From: Pseudomonadota bacterium
GTDB taxonomy: Bacteria > Pseudomonadota > Alphaproteobacteria > Caulobacterales > Caulobacteraceae
Reading direction: 5' to 3'
NCBI GenBank assembly: GCA_023409795.1
Contig: JAEYQX010000134.1
Location: 1 to 7,854, forward strand
DNA length: 7,854 bases
The notes under the pieces were generated by a model, which saw only the letters and a program-made list of their open reading frames with translations, was not told where the DNA came from and did not search any database. Numbering within the stretch: the first letter of the stretch is position 1; each line of letters starts with the position of its first letter. The position numbers and the translations under genes are program-made. Shown here one piece after another: positions 5,941 through 7,854 of the stretch.

Positions 5941-6513
5941 ATGGTGACGCTGAACAAGATCTATACCCGCACGGGCGATGGCGGCCAGACCCGCCTGGCC
6001 TCGGGGGCCCCGGTGTCCAAGACCGACCTGCGGGTCGAGGCCTATGGGACCGTCGATGAACTGAACGCCGTGATCGGGGTGGCCCGCCTGCACAGTGGCC
6101 AGAATGACCGCATCGACGCCATGCTGGGCCGCATCCAGAACGAGCTGTTCGACCTGGGTGCCGACCTGTCGACCCCGCTGGACCCGCCGCCGACCTGGGA
6201 GGCCCTGCGCATGGTGGCCAGCCAGGTGGAGCGCCTGGAATCCGAGATCGACTGGATGAACGAAAGCCTCAAGCCGCTGGACAGCTTCATCCTGTCGGGG
6301 GGCTCGCCCCTGTCGGCCCACCTGCACCTGGCCCGCACCGTCTGCCGTCGGGCCGAGCGTGAGGCCATTCGTCTCATGGAGTCGGGCGAGGCGGTGAACG
6401 CCGAGGCGATCCGCTATCTGAACCGCCTGTCCGACCACCTGTTCGTGGCCGCGCGCCGGGCCAATGCCAATGGGGCCGCCGACATCCTGTGGAAGCCGGG
6501 CGCGACGCGCTAG
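5941..6513 (+). CDS. Cob(I)alamin adenosyltransferase, PduO type
   Basis: This enzyme transfers the adenosyl group of ATP to cob(I)alamin, giving adenosylcobalamin, the coenzyme of methylmalonyl-CoA mutase and some ribonucleotide reductases. The 190-residue protein is a full-length PduO-type helical-bundle enzyme, which works as a trimer. RTGDGGQTRL (10-19) is the ATP-binding N-terminal loop, VEAYGTVDELNA (32-43) holds Asp39, FILSGG (116-121) holds Phe116, and ARTVCRRAER (131-140) holds Arg132. The spacings between Asp39, Phe116 and Arg132 equal those of Asp35, Phe112 and Arg128 in Lactobacillus reuteri PduO, where the Asp-Arg salt bridge and the phenylalanine shape the corrinoid site. Family members often have Pro where this one has Ser119. 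GGGAGGG at 5927-5933 is a good ribosome site. It is probably in an operon with the upstream HIG1-type gene; no terminator is visible before the converging gene three bases away. PduO-type is clear; CobA and EutT types are excluded by the motifs. Confidence 0.96.
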   Translation: MVTLNKIYTRTGDGGQTRLASGAPVSKTDLRVEAYGTVDELNAVIGVARLHSGQNDRIDAMLGRIQNELFDLGADLSTPLDPPPTWEALRMVASQVERLESEIDWMNESLKPLDSFILSGGSPLSAHLHLARTVCRRAEREAIRLMESGEAVNAEAIRYLNRLSDHLFVAARRANANGAADILWKPGATR

Positions 6514-6516
6514 GGT

Positions 6517-6858
6517 CTAGTTGGCGAGGACCGCCTTGACCCGGGCGCGCTCGGCCTCGGTCGCCGCATCGCGGGCGCGGCGCTGATCGGCCAGCTGGCG
6601 CTCGATGGCCACCAATTCGCGGTTCTTCTCGGCGGAGGCCTCGGCACGGCTGACACCGATCGGGCGGCCCGTGATCTCGGCGATCGAGATCGGCTGGGCA
6701 CAGATGCGGCTTTCGCGGTCATACCACTTGCCCTGGGCCTCGCACCGCTCGCCCGGCTCCATCCAGTAGCGCTGGAAGACATAGACGCCGGCCGTCATCA
6801 CGGCGAACAGGGTCAGGAAGATCATGCTGAGGCGCGGGAATGACAAAAAGCGTTTCAT
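6517..6858 (-). CDS. Small membrane-anchored hypothetical protein with two cysteines and a coiled coil
   Basis: The 113-residue product has a short basic N-terminus (MKRFLSFPR) and one hydrophobic segment, about residues 9-28, which could be a membrane anchor or an uncleaved signal. A short region then holds CEAQGKWYDRESRIC (39-53), followed by a charged C-terminal helix rich in A, E and R (about 71-110) that looks like a coiled coil. The arrangement suggests an inner-membrane protein with its tail in the periplasm, where Cys39 and Cys53 could form a disulfide. A W/Y-containing segment between two cysteines recurs in small exported proteins of alphaproteobacteria, but I cannot name a family. 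Its stop is three bases from the adenosyltransferase stop, with no terminator between. It shares a 124-base divergent region with etfB. The ribosome site is weak. Codon use is like the neighbours. Confidence 0.75.
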   Translation of the reverse strand: MKRFLSFPRLSMIFLTLFAVMTAGVYVFQRYWMEPGERCEAQGKWYDRESRICAQPISIAEITGRPIGVSRAEASAEKNRELVAIERQLADQRRARDAATEAERARVKAVLAN

Positions 6859-6904
6859 GCGGGTCTCATAGATCAGAAATCGTCCTTAATCAGCAAAACA
6901 GTTC

Positions 6905-6923
6905 ACGTAGGGTTACGTTGACA
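6905..6923. promoter_or_regulatory. Inverted repeat joined to a consensus -35 upstream of etfB
   Basis: ACGTA (6905-6909) and TACGT (6914-6918) form a perfect inverted repeat with spacer GGGT. Its last base is the first base of TTGACA (6918-6923), a perfect sigma-70 -35 hexamer; TTGACAG also matches 6 of 7 positions of TTGACGS. No good -10 element follows at normal spacing, so the promoter is tentative. If real, transcription would start near 6953, about 30 bases before the etfB start, and the repeat would be a well-placed operator. The regulator is unknown. Confidence 0.35.
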
Positions 6924-6982
6924 GGCCGGGTTTGGCAGTCCAATCCCTCCCCGCATATTTCGATGACCAAGTGGATAGGCTC

Positions 6983-7747
6983 ATGAAGGTACTCGTCCCG
7001 GTGAAACGGGTGATCGACTCCAACGTCAAGGCTCGCGTCAAGGCGGACCAGACGGGTGTGGATCTGGCCAACGTCAAGATGAGCATGAACCCCTTCGACG
7101 AAATCGCCGTCGAAGAGGCCGTGCGCCTGAAGGAAGGCAAGGAACACCACGCTGCAGGCACTGCGACCGAGATCGTGGTCGTCTCCATCGGTGTGACCCA
7201 GGCCCAGGAAACCATCCGCACGGCCCTGGCCATGGGTGCCGACCGCGGCATTCTGGTCCAGTCGGACGCCGACCTGGAACCGCTGGCCATCGCCAAGGTC
7301 CTCAAGGCTGTCGTCGATGAGGAAAAGCCGGACCTGATCCTGATGGGCAAGCAGTCCATCGACGGCGACAACAACCCCGTTGGCCAGATGCTGGCTGCCC
7401 TGCTGGACTGGCCGCAAGCCACCTTCGCCGGCAAGCTGGTGATCGACGGCGGCAAGGCCACCGTGACGCGCGAAGTCGATGGCGGCCTGCAAACCGTCGC
7501 TGCCGAGCTTCCGGCCGTGGTCACCGTTGACCTGCGCCTGAACACCCCGCGCTATGCTTCGCTGCCGAACATCATGAAGGCGAAGAAGAAGGAGATCGTC
7601 ACCAAGGCCGTCGCCGACTATGGCGTCGAAGTGGCTGACCGTCTGAAGGTCCTCAAGGTCACCGAGCCGCCGAAGCGTTCGGCTGGCATCAAGGTGGCCG
7701 ACGCCGCCGAACTGGTTTCCAAGCTCAAGTCTGCAGGTGCCCTGTAA
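6983..7747 (+). CDS. etfB: Electron transfer flavoprotein, beta subunit
   Basis: ETF is a cytosolic heterodimer that takes electrons from acyl-CoA and related dehydrogenases and passes them to ETF:ubiquinone oxidoreductase. The 254-residue beta subunit is full length. It opens MKVLVPVKRVID, has the NPFDEIAVEEA segment (36-46), an AMP-binding loop GKQSIDGDNNPVGQ (122-135), the ETF-beta signature at 161-181 (VTREVDGG...LPAVVT), and the partner-recognition loop RYASLPNIMKAKKK (190-203) with the leucine that anchors dehydrogenases. The adjoining lysine cluster is the segment that is methylated in mammalian ETFB. I start at the ATG at 6983, which matches the family N-terminus; the frame extends to an ATG at 6932, but those 17 residues are not family-like. 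The ribosome site (GGATAGG, 6973-6979) is weak and close. The sequence is that of the fatty-acid-oxidation ETF, not the FixB/FixA nitrogen-fixation type. Confidence 0.97.
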   Translation: MKVLVPVKRVIDSNVKARVKADQTGVDLANVKMSMNPFDEIAVEEAVRLKEGKEHHAAGTATEIVVVSIGVTQAQETIRTALAMGADRGILVQSDADLEPLAIAKVLKAVVDEEKPDLILMGKQSIDGDNNPVGQMLAALLDWPQATFAGKLVIDGGKATVTREVDGGLQTVAAELPAVVTVDLRLNTPRYASLPNIMKAKKKEIVTKAVADYGVEVADRLKVLKVTEPPKRSAGIKVADAAELVSKLKSAGAL

Positions 7748-7854
7748 TGGCTGTTCTCGTTATTGCTGACCACGACGGCGCGGCCGTCCGCGACACCACC
7801 CACAAGACCGTGACCGCCGCCAAGGCCATCTCGGGCGAGGTGGACGTTCTGGTT
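7747..7854 (+). CDS. etfA: Electron transfer flavoprotein, alpha subunit, N-terminus only
   Basis: The first 36 codons are present before the window ends. The start MAVLVIADHDG followed by VRDTTHKTVTAAKAISG is the usual N-terminus of the alpha subunit, whose C-terminal domain (outside the window) binds FAD. The start codon overlaps the last base of the etfB stop (TAATG), which predicts translational coupling and balanced synthesis of the two subunits. In related genomes a 3-hydroxybutyryl-CoA dehydrogenase gene often follows; that cannot be seen here. Confidence 0.95.
   Translation, partial: MAVLVIADHDGAAVRDTTHKTVTAAKAISGEVDVLV

Noticed and set aside
6932..6982. N-terminal extension of EtfB to an ATG at 6932
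   Set aside because: The family starts at MKVLVPVKR; the extra 17 residues are not family-like, and the region holds the probable promoter.
1..7854. A defence island, mobile element or gene cluster of new type
   Set aside because: All but two complete genes belong to familiar core or transport families with uniform codon use. No transposase, integrase, toxin-antitoxin pair, repeat array or tRNA target was found.

Overview
The window is GC-rich DNA from an alphaproteobacterium. It most resembles Caulobacterales (Caulobacter, Phenylobacterium or relatives). The grounds are protein identities, a HIG1/adenosyltransferase/etfBA neighbourhood known from many alphaproteobacteria, and promoter-like elements close to the Caulobacter housekeeping consensus (TTGACGS, then GCTANAWC). 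The genus is an inference. Coding density is high and no mobile element, CRISPR array or RNA gene was seen.

Layout. (1) 1-126, minus: the first 42 codons of a probable globin-coupled chemoreceptor, cut by the window edge. (2) 127-409: a 283-base divergent intergenic region with an imperfect dyad, a SahR-like palindrome and a good ahcY promoter candidate. (3) 410-1801, plus: ahcY, S-adenosylhomocysteine hydrolase, followed by a strong intrinsic terminator. (4) 1875-2999, minus: a soluble 374-residue protein that I cannot assign to a family. (5) 3112-5580, minus: a TonB-dependent outer-membrane receptor of the CirA/FepA/IrgA type, preceded by a probable Fur box. (6) 5717-6513, plus: a HIG1-type twin transmembrane protein and a PduO-type cob(I)alamin adenosyltransferase, probably one operon. 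(7) 6517-6858, minus: a small membrane-anchored hypothetical protein. (8) 6983-7854, plus: etfB and the start of etfA, the two electron transfer flavoprotein subunits, with overlapping stop and start codons.

How the genes fit together. AhcY clears the S-adenosylhomocysteine left by methylation and returns homocysteine to the methionine cycle; the operator candidate suggests control by SAH. The adenosyltransferase makes the B12 coenzyme used, for example, by methylmalonyl-CoA mutase. ETF passes electrons from acyl-CoA dehydrogenases to the quinone pool, and HIG1-type proteins are linked to respiratory oxidases, so the right half has a loose theme of acyl-CoA and propionate catabolism and respiration. 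The receptor is probably an iron-siderophore importer. I see mostly core metabolism and no clear undescribed system. The points most worth following up are the unassigned 374-residue protein, the regulatory sites at ahcY, the receptor and etfB, and the inverted small gene that splits the HIG1-adenosyltransferase-etfBA cluster.
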